Assembly (NCBI GenBank): GCA_021799575.1
Contig: JAJZAD010000001.1
Coordinates: 1 to 64,000, forward strand
Direction of reading: 5' to 3'
DNA length: 64,000 nucleotides
Source of the DNA: a bacterium
GTDB taxonomy: Bacteria > Patescibacteriota > Saccharimonadia > Saccharimonadales > UBA4665
Shown one piece after another: positions 10,350 to 20,267 of this stretch. The notes under the pieces are model-generated. The model worked only from the letters and a program-made list of their open reading frames with translations. It was not told the DNA's origin and did no database searches. Position numbers and translations under genes: made by a program. Position 1 is the first letter of the stretch. The number at the start of each line of letters is the position of its first letter.

Positions 10350-11350
10350 ACCCCAAGGTTGTTGTCATTGGTGGAGGTACAGGCAGTTTTACGCTTCTTC
10401 AAGTACTTAAATTTTGGACTCCTGATATTACAGCCATAGTCAACATGAGCGACGACGGTGGATCAACCGGCATTCTAAGGGACGAGCTCGGAGTACTACC
10501 TCCCGGCGACATCCGTCAATGCCTAGTCGCTTTAAGCAATTATCCCCAGGCTAGAGACCTATTCAGTTACCGTTTTGGCAAGGGTAAGTTAGCCAATCAT
10601 ACCGTCGGCAATATCGTGCTATCCGCGCTTGAGTTGCAACTAGGTAACTTTACTAAAGCAGTGGAGCTGGTATCCGATCTCTTAAACATTACGGGAAGAG
10701 TATTGCCTATAACTGAAGATAAACATGAGCTGGTGCTGCAAGACGGCAAAGAGTTAGTTCGCGGTGAGAACACCATCTCAAAACATGTCATAAGCAGCCG
10801 GGATGCAAGGCTATTCTTAAAGCCCAAGTCCAGAATCAACAATCAGGCCAAAACGGCAATCTCAAAAGCTGATCTTATTGTGATTGCTCCCGGCAATTTA
10901 TACGGATCACTGCTACCGGTTTTCTGTGTTAAAGGAACTGCTAACGCACTTAGCTCGAGCCCTGCACCCATAGTTATGGTAGCTAACCTAATCAACAAAC
11001 CTAACCACACTCTAAATTGGCACGTAGCCGATTACGCTAATGAAATTGAGCGGTATATTGGAGCCGATGCAATTGATTACATTTTATATAACAAAGTCTT
11101 ACCTTCAGCAGAGCTTCTGCAAAAATACGCGGCGGATAACGAGTTGCCACTTAGAATAGATAAGAGAGGATTTGAAAACATTAAAGCTAAAATAATTGGT
11201 GCCAACCTGCTTGCAAAAGAAATATATAAATCTGACCCGAAGGATAAGTTAATAAAACGAACGTTGATACGGCACGATGCACTAGCCGTAGTCAAACAAT
11301 TAAAGCGGCTGCTAAACACAACCAAACAACAAGATAAAATTAATGCCTAA
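10346..11350 (+). CDS. YvcK/CofD-family gluconeogenesis factor
   Basis: VVVIGGGTGSFTLLQVL...VNMSDDGGSTGILRDELGVLPPGDIRQCLVAL. Confidence 0.92.
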   Translation: MNPKVVVIGGGTGSFTLLQVLKFWTPDITAIVNMSDDGGSTGILRDELGVLPPGDIRQCLVALSNYPQARDLFSYRFGKGKLANHTVGNIVLSALELQLGNFTKAVELVSDLLNITGRVLPITEDKHELVLQDGKELVRGENTISKHVISSRDARLFLKPKSRINNQAKTAISKADLIVIAPGNLYGSLLPVFCVKGTANALSSSPAPIVMVANLINKPNHTLNWHVADYANEIERYIGADAIDYILYNKVLPSAELLQKYAADNELPLRIDKRGFENIKAKIIGANLLAKEIYKSDPKDKLIKRTLIRHDALAVVKQLKRLLNTTKQQDKINA

Positions 11351-11570
11351 AAGCTTACTTAATCTAAATTTTGAGGTGTTAGGTGTTGGTTTCAGACCAT
11401 TCGGCTTTGTCTTAAACATAGGTTAACCTAGATCAACTGATAGTGAAACTTAAGCACAGCTTGCTCAAATGGTAGATAATAGTTTAGCGCGGAGAAAAGT
11501 TATATATGAGTGAAACTTATCCCACTAAATTTGTGATCAACCGTCAGAAATTCCAAACAAGATTGATCAG

Positions 11571-11972
11571 ATGAGTTTGCGCAGTCAGGGCTACCGAGTT
11601 GTAACTGGTCTCAACCTCGACTTAGCACAGCAGCAGATTAAAGCCTCGCATGAAGACCATATCGTAGCCAATTGCCCTAAAGATGCGGAAGAACGATTTA
11701 CTTCTACCGAATCCATTGATACTAGGCTACGCAAAGGTCGCCTGGTTCTGCCTTTAGTTAAAGACACTGGTTATGGCAATCTAAAGCTCGCTGGTGTGAC
11801 TGACTACTAGAAGCGAAACATCCCAGCTATCAAGACATACGAACGGGCAGGATTTGTGAAAGCGGCTGAAGTGCCAGCTAAGTGTGACGGCACCAGCTGC
11901 TCTAGACTATATATGATACTGGGCAAATGGGCGTTAGCTTGGATAGAAGGCCCTCAAAAAATACTAGCCTAA
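11571..11972 (+). pseudogene. GNAT acetyltransferase remnant with in-frame TAG
   Basis: ORF 11571-11810 stops at TAG; same frame continues KRNIPAIKTYERAGFVKAAEVPAKCDGTSCSRLYMILGKW, a typical GNAT C-terminus. Confidence 0.6.
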
Positions 11973-11990
11973 AAAGTGCACTGTTTAAAT

Positions 11991-12764
11991 TTAAATGACG
12001 TGGACGATAGCTTTTAGAGCGATAGCTGTATCTTGCCAGCTGGAGACGGCAATGCATTCTATCCCCAACGCTTTCACAGGATAGTCGTTCCCGCCTTCCT
12101 GAAGTTTATCGCCAAAGAATAAAATGTCGTCTTTGGCTACTTTAAGCTGAGCTATCAGCTTCTGTATGCCATAAGCTTTGTCTATTCCCTGCTTAGTAAT
12201 GTCGATGGTGGTTGTACCGCCGCTTCTGACCTCAAATTCCGGTAATAATGGTGCTAATTTGGCTCGAATCCGTTCTTTCTTGGTTCCTTTCGGATCCCAG
12301 GCTTCTTTCTGCCTGATGCCTTCCGTTCCTAAAACATCGACTATATCCTGACCCAGCGCCGACCAGGAAATCTGACTTCCCCGATCCTCGATCTGCGCGC
12401 CGTAAGCCTTAACTTTGTCCAAACCCAAAGCGTGGGTTACTTCCTTAACAACCTTAACTATCTTAGCTTTCTGTGCTTTGCTAAAATCTTCAGCATAAAC
12501 TTTTTCCCATGACATGCTGTCTTTGGAAAACAAATAATACCTGGTGCCGCAAGTTGGCATAATATGCAGTCGCTTAAGTTTATCCGGTTCTACTTTTAGA
12601 TTGCCAAGCAGCTGATTATTAAACTGCTCAAACTTGCCTCCAGACATCACACATATTTGAAAATGCCCCAGTAACTCATCTAAAAGTTCAGCAATAGGAT
12701 CAGGTAGGGGTGACTTACTTGGCGCTAAAGTCCCGTCTAAATCAAAGGCCAGAACTTTCTTCAT
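11991..12764 (-). CDS. HAD-family phosphomannomutase (eukaryotic PMM-like)
   Basis: MKKVLAFDLDGTLAPSKSPL, MSGGKFEQF, DILFFGDKLQEGGNDYPV; overlaps mannose-1-P guanylyltransferase gene by ATGA. Confidence 0.82.
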   Translation of the reverse strand: MKKVLAFDLDGTLAPSKSPLPDPIAELLDELLGHFQICVMSGGKFEQFNNQLLGNLKVEPDKLKRLHIMPTCGTRYYLFSKDSMSWEKVYAEDFSKAQKAKIVKVVKEVTHALGLDKVKAYGAQIEDRGSQISWSALGQDIVDVLGTEGIRQKEAWDPKGTKKERIRAKLAPLLPEFEVRSGGTTTIDITKQGIDKAYGIQKLIAQLKVAKDDILFFGDKLQEGGNDYPVKALGIECIAVSSWQDTAIALKAIVHVI

Positions 12765-13801
12765 TGACTACCTCGAGCCGCTATCTTCTTAGCAATATCG
12801 CCGACTTTCTGAGACATATCTTTTCTAGACACTAAAATACCGTCTTTAGTGTTAATCACTACACAGTTATCCAGACCGATTACGGCAACCGGCTTGTCCT
12901 CATAATTTTCAATGTAGGAGTTGTTAACTTCATCGATTTCAACATCTCCCCTTAGATAGTTGCCTGCCTCATCAAGCGTTACTGCACTTGCTAAGTCCAT
13001 ATATGAACCAAGATCCAACCAGTCGAAACTGGCTGGGACAACCAATAGATCATCCACCTTTTCTATCAAGGCGTAATCAATAGCTTCATTTTCTAGACTT
13101 AAATAAACTTTCTCAAACTCTTCACCGGCATCACTTAGTTTTTTAAAACTGGCTAGCAAATCCGGCGCAAAATGCTCCATTTTCAGCTTAAACGTATTTA
13201 GGGAGCCGACAAAGTAACCGCAATTCCAGAGATAATTACCGCTTAGTTGGTAAGTTTGGGCTGTCTTAAAGTCAGGTTTCTCCTTAAAAGAACCGACTTT
13301 GTATATAAAATGCTCCTCGTCATATAGCCCGTCTTTCTCAATGTAGCCAAACCCGGTGGCGGGATAGGTAGGTTCTACCCCGACAAGTACAATTTTTTGT
13401 TCTTTAACAGATGCAGTAGTAGCTATCTTAAAACTGTGCGCAAAACCTTTGTGGTCACGAACAAAATGATCAGCATGAATAAAGGCAATTGGTTCGTTCG
13501 AATCATGAACACCGGACAGTTTCACCATGGCCGCAATAATGCAGTTGGCTGTACCCTTTCTAGCCGGCTCCACATAAAACTGATCGTCAGTTAGATTAGG
13601 AAGCTGGTGCTTAACCTCATTAATATGGCTCTGCTCAGAAACTATGTATATTTGATCAGTTAGGCTAGAAGCCCTTTCATAGGTTTTCTGAAGAATGGAC
13701 TGAGTGTCACTATTAATCTTCAGCAGATGCTTGGGATACTCTGAGGTTGATAGTGGCCACAGCCTAGTTCCAGCCCCTCCGGCTATAATAACGACAATCA
13801 T
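12761..13801 (-). CDS. manC: mannose-1-phosphate guanylyltransferase
   Basis: VVIIAGGAGTRLWPLSTSEYPKHLLKI; FKEKPDFKTAQTY; NYLWNCGYFVG. Confidence 0.92.
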   Translation of the reverse strand: MIVVIIAGGAGTRLWPLSTSEYPKHLLKINSDTQSILQKTYERASSLTDQIYIVSEQSHINEVKHQLPNLTDDQFYVEPARKGTANCIIAAMVKLSGVHDSNEPIAFIHADHFVRDHKGFAHSFKIATTASVKEQKIVLVGVEPTYPATGFGYIEKDGLYDEEHFIYKVGSFKEKPDFKTAQTYQLSGNYLWNCGYFVGSLNTFKLKMEHFAPDLLASFKKLSDAGEEFEKVYLSLENEAIDYALIEKVDDLLVVPASFDWLDLGSYMDLASAVTLDEAGNYLRGDVEIDEVNNSYIENYEDKPVAVIGLDNCVVINTKDGILVSRKDMSQKVGDIAKKIAARGSQ

Positions 13802-13888
13802 TAGTTAAATAATAACAACTTTGAATAAAATCATTAATTAACATGGCCTTAATATAGGCCAAATATGATGTAGTAGTATTAGTCTAAA

Positions 13889-14111
13889 CAATGACAATGC
13901 TCACATTTAAAGATTCAACCACGCTATCTAGCAAGAAGGGCTCAACTACACTTTCCCGGATTCTAAGACTATACAGAGACAACTAGAAAACTATCTTGCT
14001 TACTACAACGAAGAAAGACTACACTTTCTCTTGCAGTGCAAGACACCATTAGAAATGTTCAAAGGTGTTGAGCTAATCACGATATACGACTCGGTGACAC
14101 CTGCACCCTGA
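13889..14111 (+). pseudogene. C-terminal half of an IS481-like transposase
   Basis: NDNAHI*RFNHAI*QEGLNYTFPDSKTIQRQLENYLAYYNEERLHFSLQCKTPLEMFKGVELITIYDSVTPAP*; two in-frame stops; no N-terminal half upstream. Confidence 0.75.
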
Positions 14112-14166
14112 ACCAATATCACTGTGTGATCTCAAACGAACACAATAGTGTTCCTAAATTCTAGAA

Positions 14167-15225
14167 CCAAACTCAACCTGCGTTAAGTCTAGCTGTTCGT
14201 CAGGGTTTTGCAAACACCAATCGTAAACTTTCCTTGATGGGTATGCCAGTTAAGCATTCTCCGAGGCTTGTTGTTTAACTCCCGGGCAATGTTATCTAGT
14301 TCTTTTTGGGTAAGATTTTGTATGTCACTACATTTTGGTAAGTAGGCTTGCAACCGACGGTTAGTGTTTTCGTTAGCACCACGTTGCCATGAAGAGTATG
14401 GGTCAGCAAAATAACCAGGTATACTAAGCGACTCAGTGATGAGTCCGTGTCGGCTAAACTTAAACTCAGATCCATTGTCAAAAGTAATGATGTAGGCAAT
14501 ATAACGGCTCAGCTTGGTAATAACGTCTTCTGCTGTTTGTAGAGCTGTCTTTCTAAGTCAGCTTGGTATAGGCAGCCAGACTATTGACTCGCTCATTAAC
14601 GGTGTTAATAGCATGTTTGTGGGTATAGACTATACTATCTTCCTCCCAGTTACCTATACGGCTTTTCTTGTCTACTAGTAGTACCCGCTCATGAATAGAC
14701 ACCCGGTTAGGTATCTTGGATCTCTGAGCTGATCTACCTTTATGCTTAGTCCGATGTTTCTTACCTTGGCGTAAGTATTGGTACAACTTCTCCGCAATAG
14801 CCCAAGCGCTGCTATATATCCACTTGAAGATAGTTTCGGCACAGACCACCAAGTTAAAGCCCTCGGCTTTTAACCGGTCGCAGATCATTGATGGATCCTA
14901 AGCCTTTTTTGCAAGCCAGCAACAATCCAGGACCTTAGTCTGTAATTAGCTCTGGATGATTCAGTTTCGGTATCTGCTTACAGTGTTTTGGGTTACTTTC
15001 ATAGGTTACCTGGGCTACCCAGGCATGGTAAACACCATTACCGTCAAGGCCTTTCTTAATCTCTCGGCTAATGGTACTAGGATATCTGTCCATTCGCCTA
15101 GCGATCTCGTTATTTATATACTTCTCTTGGAGCAATGTTTCAATATTGCCCCGTTGTGCAGCCGTTAGGTGCTTCATCTTAACCTCCATGTTATTGATGA
15201 TGTTATTTTTAACGGTTGCATTTGG
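14167..15225 (-). mobile_element. decayed IS30-family insertion sequence
   Basis: Transposase in three disrupted pieces (15189-14935, 14888-14553, ~14545-14190): LTAAQRGNIETLL..IARRMDRYPSTISREIKK; VDKKSRIGNWEEDSIVYTHKHAI; TFDNGSEF..PYSSWQRGANENTNRRL. Imperfect terminal inverted repeats CCAAACTCAACC(TGC)GTTAA / CCAAATGCAACCGTTAA. Confidence 0.85.
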
Positions 15226-15265
15226 AAATGGAACCTAAAGTTATATAAAATACTCTATACGTATA

Positions 15266-15847
15266 TTGCGATACGATATAAAATATCTATGGGTGAATAA
15301 AAAGCAAAAAATACTAATAACAACCGCTTTTATCATACTGGCCGTCGCAATCGGCGTTGTTAGTTATTATTCATTTACTTCAAAAAAAACATATACATCC
15401 ACAGCGCCAGCAACTCCAAAAAGCACGCCAGCTATCAAAAGCAAAGGAACTAATTCATCGAATAGTCAGCAGGCGCCTCCTACTATTACAAATACTCAGA
15501 CCAGCCCTTCTTCGGCCAAATCTGCGCCTTTTAGCAACGAAGTAAGCGGATCACTTGAAACACCATATGGCCAATTCGTCAGCAACAACAGTCCCTCTAT
15601 GGGCTCCTACGAAGAATCAGAGTGTGAAACAACGCCTGGAGCAAGTTGTTATATAGATTTTGTAAGCTCTAGTGGCAAAACAATATCGCTACAGACAGAA
15701 ACTACCGATAGCCAAGGCGTAGCTGCTTGGAGCTGGTATGTAAGCAGCCAGATGGGCTTTAGCCCTGGAACCTGGAATATACAGGCGATCGCAAGTTTGA
15801 ACGGCCAAACAAAAACAGCCAGTTCTACAATGAACGTACAACAATGA
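15266..15847 (+). CDS. membrane-anchored Ser/Thr-rich protein with C-terminal beta domain
   Basis: N-terminal TM, low-complexity S/T/P linker; stop overlaps start of next gene (ATGA). Confidence 0.6.
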   Translation: MRYDIKYLWVNKKQKILITTAFIILAVAIGVVSYYSFTSKKTYTSTAPATPKSTPAIKSKGTNSSNSQQAPPTITNTQTSPSSAKSAPFSNEVSGSLETPYGQFVSNNSPSMGSYEESECETTPGASCYIDFVSSSGKTISLQTETTDSQGVAAWSWYVSSQMGFSPGTWNIQAIASLNGQTKTASSTMNVQQ

Positions 15848-18800
15848 ATAACACCAAGCACAAATTCAGAAACATAGGAGTATTCTTTGGAGCTCTAATC
15901 TTTATGGCTAGTTCATTTATGCTCATGACAAGAAGTGCGGGCGCCTCCTTTAATGCAAACAATATAATGGATGACGGCGTTTTCGATAACGTCAATACGA
16001 TGAATGCCTCGCAAATTGACGCATGGTTAAATAACAACTTCGGTAGCTCAAGTTGTATTAGTACGGATCATGGTTTTTCAGCTCCTCAACCTATCGGCTA
16101 CTCGCCAACCGGTCCTACGGCCACCGGTGGATTCAGTTATGGTGGAAACGTATCTGCCGGAACAGTAATTTACGATGCTGCAAAGGTTTACGGAATTAAC
16201 CCTCAGGTTCTCTTAACGACCTTAGAGGCACAAGAAGGATTATTGGATGGAACGGGTTATTATGGTTGCACGCCAACCGCTTATACGCAAGCTATGGGTT
16301 ACGATTGTCCCGACGGAGGTTCAATTTACCAATATTCAGGTTTTGAACTCTACGCCATAAATGGCACCCCAGTAACATCCACCGGTTCAACTGGCACTTG
16401 TGTAGACAATGCGGCTACTGCGGGATTTTCCAGACAGGTTGTGGTCGCAGCCTGGCAATTAAGTTATGATCAACAGCGGTCAGAAGGAAACGTCAACTGG
16501 AATGTACAGGTGTCTAACTTCCCTCTCAGCGGAGATATTTGGGACAACTCGGACGACCCGCCAAGCTGTTATCCATACTTGATGACCCAGGGCACATTTG
16601 AGCGTTCTACGAGCTCCAATTATTGTCCCTCCAGCTCCACCACGCCAGGCAACCAGGCTGTGTATTACAGCGGTAACGCAACAATCGATGGCACAAACAT
16701 ATATCTAGACAACGGTGCGACAGCTGCATTATATGATTACACCCCGCATTTTGCTGGTAATGAAAACTTTGACTCATTGTTCGAACAGTATTTTGGAGGT
16801 ATTTATGCATCGCCATATGTGGCTGTTTATTACAATCAGTCAAGCTATCCTCAAATTAATCAAGGACAACAAGCAACAGTATTTATATCTTACCAAAATG
16901 TTGGCAGTATGCCCTGGTATGACGATAACAGTTTAAACAGTGCACCCGCGGGTACAGATCCTGTTCATCTAGCTACCGCAAATAGTCTGAATAGAATTAG
17001 TGAATTTAGTGCAGGATGGCCCTCACCAAATAGGCCAGATGTTAACTTTTCTGCAGTTTATTTATCTGATGGATTAACATTAGCTTCTAATCAAAATATC
17101 GTAGAGCCAGGTCAGATTGCTGAATTTAGTTTCACGGTTACCGACCCCACGTTCTTATCTGCAGGCACCTACCAAGAATATTTTCAACCAATAGTCGAAG
17201 GTACTACAGACGGTCTGTTTCCAGACACAAATACCTTCTTAGATATTACCGTCAACCCTGCAACATCAGTAACTCTAACATCACAAAGTGCTAATCCCAC
17301 GCTATACGATAATGTTCCTAGCGCCGCATACGTTGAATATCAAAATACTGGTAACGTTCCTCTCTACGACAATATCAGCTTACCTACAGCACCAGCAGGA
17401 ACCTACCCTTTACATCTAGCTACTACAAACCCATTAAATAGCTGCAGCGCCTTTACTGGAAGTGATTGGTCTTCGTGTAGCAGACCATCAACGAACTTCG
17501 CGGCAGTATACGAATCTGATGGAACCACTCTCGCGTCAAACCAACACGTAGCTCAACCGGGACAGATAATTAAATTTATATTCAGCTTTTTAGCCCCAGA
17601 CCAATACGCCTCTGGGAGTTATCAACAGGAATTTCAGCCCATTCTTGAAGGAACTTCTAGTGGCGGGATTAGTCCATCGGTTTCTTCCTATAGTCTTACC
17701 GTTGCTTCATCGCCCTCGATAAGCTACACAGATACACCCCCTTCAAGCGTTGTTGCAAACGAACCTGGTCAGATTAGCATAAATATTACAAATGAAGGTA
17801 ACACTAGTTTGCCTTCGACGTCCGAAGTATACACATCCAATGGTGGAGCTTTCCAAGCTAGTAGCTGGGTCAGTAACACAATAATAGAAAATCTGGGTGT
17901 AAGTCTATCACCGGGCCAATCTATTAATCTAACCGTCCCCTTTTTGTCTCCAGCTATTGGTGGTAACTATTCCATAGAAATTTCTCTTGTAAGCTCGGGC
18001 TCTACTACTCCCCTGCCGGGATCTATTAGTTCATTTAGCGAAGTTGTTGCAAACGTCATAAATCAATTAACCTATATATCTCAAAGTAGTTACCCAACGT
18101 TAACGTATGACACACAAGGGTTGGTCTATTTTGAGTATCAAAATAGCGGAAACCAACCGTTTTATGACAATAATTCTATTGGGGCTGCAACATGGAGAAA
18201 TCCAGAACTTGTCCATATGGCAACAGAAAATCCATTAAATCGATGCAGTGGTTTTGATGATGGGTGGAGTTCATGCAGCAGGCCAGATGTTAACTTTTCT
18301 GCGGTTTATGATTCCAATGGGACAACCCTGGCCGCAAACCAAGACATTGTTATGCCCGGTCAGATTATGAAATACACCTTCTTGGTTCAACCAGAGTACT
18401 GGGTCCAGCCAAACATGTATAGGGAGTATTTTCAGCCCGTAATCGAAGGTAGTGTTTATGGCGGTTTTAATTTTATTGGTACATATATGGATATAAATGT
18501 ACAGACACCAATATATGCGGCTAAGTATATATCCGAAAGTCCCTACCCCACTATTAATACAAATGGCAACACAACTATATTTTTTAGGTTCCAAAATATT
18601 GGAAATTTAAATTGGTACGACAACAACTCTGTACCAGTTGGTAGATACCCAACACACCTTGCAACATCTAACCCAATTAACAGAATAAGTCCTTTTGGTG
18701 GCTTATGGCCTAGCCCCAATAGACCTAATTTAAATTTTAGCAAAGTATATCTATCCAATGGGACAACCCTGGCCGCAAACCAAGACATTGTAACTCCTGG

Positions 18801-18945
18801 AGAAATAGTTGAATTTGATATTAGCCTAAACGCCAACGTGGGAGCCGGAACTTATTATGAATATTACCAACCCATACTAGAAGGTGCCCCAGGATTTGAC
18901 TGGAACATCGGAGGAATAGTCTGGACGAAAATAGTCGTACAATAA
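15844..18945 (+). CDS. large secreted surface protein: lysozyme-like N-terminal domain plus ~150-aa Ig-like repeats
   Basis: 1033 aa, signal/TM N-terminus, VYGINPQVLLTTLEAQEGLL, then repeats containing RPDVNFSAVY.S(D/N)GTTLA.NQ.IV.PGQI...EYFQPI.EG. Confidence 0.82.
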   Translation: MNNTKHKFRNIGVFFGALIFMASSFMLMTRSAGASFNANNIMDDGVFDNVNTMNASQIDAWLNNNFGSSSCISTDHGFSAPQPIGYSPTGPTATGGFSYGGNVSAGTVIYDAAKVYGINPQVLLTTLEAQEGLLDGTGYYGCTPTAYTQAMGYDCPDGGSIYQYSGFELYAINGTPVTSTGSTGTCVDNAATAGFSRQVVVAAWQLSYDQQRSEGNVNWNVQVSNFPLSGDIWDNSDDPPSCYPYLMTQGTFERSTSSNYCPSSSTTPGNQAVYYSGNATIDGTNIYLDNGATAALYDYTPHFAGNENFDSLFEQYFGGIYASPYVAVYYNQSSYPQINQGQQATVFISYQNVGSMPWYDDNSLNSAPAGTDPVHLATANSLNRISEFSAGWPSPNRPDVNFSAVYLSDGLTLASNQNIVEPGQIAEFSFTVTDPTFLSAGTYQEYFQPIVEGTTDGLFPDTNTFLDITVNPATSVTLTSQSANPTLYDNVPSAAYVEYQNTGNVPLYDNISLPTAPAGTYPLHLATTNPLNSCSAFTGSDWSSCSRPSTNFAAVYESDGTTLASNQHVAQPGQIIKFIFSFLAPDQYASGSYQQEFQPILEGTSSGGISPSVSSYSLTVASSPSISYTDTPPSSVVANEPGQISINITNEGNTSLPSTSEVYTSNGGAFQASSWVSNTIIENLGVSLSPGQSINLTVPFLSPAIGGNYSIEISLVSSGSTTPLPGSISSFSEVVANVINQLTYISQSSYPTLTYDTQGLVYFEYQNSGNQPFYDNNSIGAATWRNPELVHMATENPLNRCSGFDDGWSSCSRPDVNFSAVYDSNGTTLAANQDIVMPGQIMKYTFLVQPEYWVQPNMYREYFQPVIEGSVYGGFNFIGTYMDINVQTPIYAAKYISESPYPTINTNGNTTIFFRFQNIGNLNWYDNNSVPVGRYPTHLATSNPINRISPFGGLWPSPNRPNLNFSKVYLSNGTTLAANQDIVTPGEIVEFDISLNANVGAGTYYEYYQPILEGAPGFDWNIGGIVWTKIVVQ
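16813..18945 (+). repeat. five tandem ~440-nt repeat units (third diverged)
   Basis: Units approx. 16813-17260, 17267-17710, 17711-18060 (diverged), 18061-18505, 18508-18945; exact 38-nt identity between 18313-18350 and 18754-18791. Confidence 0.8.
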
Positions 18946-18956
18946 AAATCAACTCT

Positions 18957-20267
18957 CTAAATAACTGAGCTGATAGCCTTGTATGTATCATGCCATGATG
19001 TGATTTTGTATTTTTGTATTATATCCGTTTCTTTTTTTCGCAACAAACTTGTATTGTTATAGTATTTTAAAATAAGGCTTAAGCACTGATTAGTATCATA
19101 AGGAGAGAAATATTCAATTAGGTCTCCTGCTATTTCTGGAATTGAAGATGAGTGAGATGCAATACAGAACTTACCATTAGCAAGTATCTCAGCAACAGGC
19201 AGACCCCATCCTTCATACATACTAGGATAAATCGCGAATGAACAGTTTTTGTATACCCAAGCTAAACTGTTATCTCCAACATTATTCAATATAAAAAGTT
19301 TGTCCTTAAGCACTGGATCATTATCAATTAGGTATTGGATATCGTCACTTAACCAACCTTTAGAGCCTATAATTACAAGTTGTGGCAAGTCTAGGCCCTT
19401 TTCAAGACCTAGTTTATAAGCATAATATAGCTCGGTATAGTTCTTCCTTATCTCAATAGTACCAATGCTGGCTACGAAAGGCTGAATAATTCTGGTGTCA
19501 GGGCATTGAGGATCATTTTTTGTTTTTATGTTGTCTCCTAATCTAATTACTCTAATCTCTGGCGGTTGAATTGCTAATAGATTGGCGAACTTAAGAATAT
19601 CGTTACGGGTATTCTCAGATATGGCTAGTAAAAGATCAGAATTTGACACAGCCTCAAACATATTTTGGGTGTATTGTTTAAAAATACTCGGGTGGTGAAG
19701 TTGTGGATTGAAGGGAATTACTAGATCATAAACTAACTGCACTAACTTAAATTTTTTTTTATAGTGTTCTTCAATGAGCTTATCTTGAATTTTAATATTA
19801 TCCCAAGGCTTACCCATTACTAGTACTATGTCGTCTTTTTCAAAGTCTATTGGTATGAGCTTAGGCTGTTTGTGGAGGGATATGGTTTTCAGGATACTCG
19901 TTTTGTGTTTTATGGATTTCGTAGTTACTAGGATTTTGGATAAAAGAAATTTGGCTTGCTTATTTTGTTTTATGTTTGGTGGTATATAAGGGGATAATGC
20001 GTTTTTGATTTTTTGTTCAAAACTTTCTGCTACTTTTATATCATCTGTAACACGACCAGCTTCTTCCACCCTCTTAATTATAGGCTCAAAACTGCTCTCA
20101 AAAAAACTATTACGCTTTTCATTATAAGACATGAATCTTACATCGAAGTTCGAATCTTTGTCTGAAAAGAACTCTTTAGCAACACCATATACTACCCTCT
20201 GAGTACCCCCATGTATCCCGTGCCATTGCTCTAGGTCAGTAAGGTCAATGTATATAATTTTACTCAT
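18957..20267 (-). CDS. GT4 glycosyltransferase
   Basis: FVASIGTIEIRKNYTELYYAY...AIYPSMYEGWGLPVAEILANGK. Confidence 0.88.
   Translation of the reverse strand: MSKIIYIDLTDLEQWHGIHGGTQRVVYGVAKEFFSDKDSNFDVRFMSYNEKRNSFFESSFEPIIKRVEEAGRVTDDIKVAESFEQKIKNALSPYIPPNIKQNKQAKFLLSKILVTTKSIKHKTSILKTISLHKQPKLIPIDFEKDDIVLVMGKPWDNIKIQDKLIEEHYKKKFKLVQLVYDLVIPFNPQLHHPSIFKQYTQNMFEAVSNSDLLLAISENTRNDILKFANLLAIQPPEIRVIRLGDNIKTKNDPQCPDTRIIQPFVASIGTIEIRKNYTELYYAYKLGLEKGLDLPQLVIIGSKGWLSDDIQYLIDNDPVLKDKLFILNNVGDNSLAWVYKNCSFAIYPSMYEGWGLPVAEILANGKFCIASHSSSIPEIAGDLIEYFSPYDTNQCLSLILKYYNNTSLLRKKETDIIQKYKITSWHDTYKAISSVI

Noticed and set aside
14436-14463. GTGATGAGTCCGTGTCGGCTAAAC resembles a hammerhead core
   Set aside because: Lacks the invariant CUGAUGA and GAAA and flanking stems; lies within recognisable IS30 transposase coding sequence.
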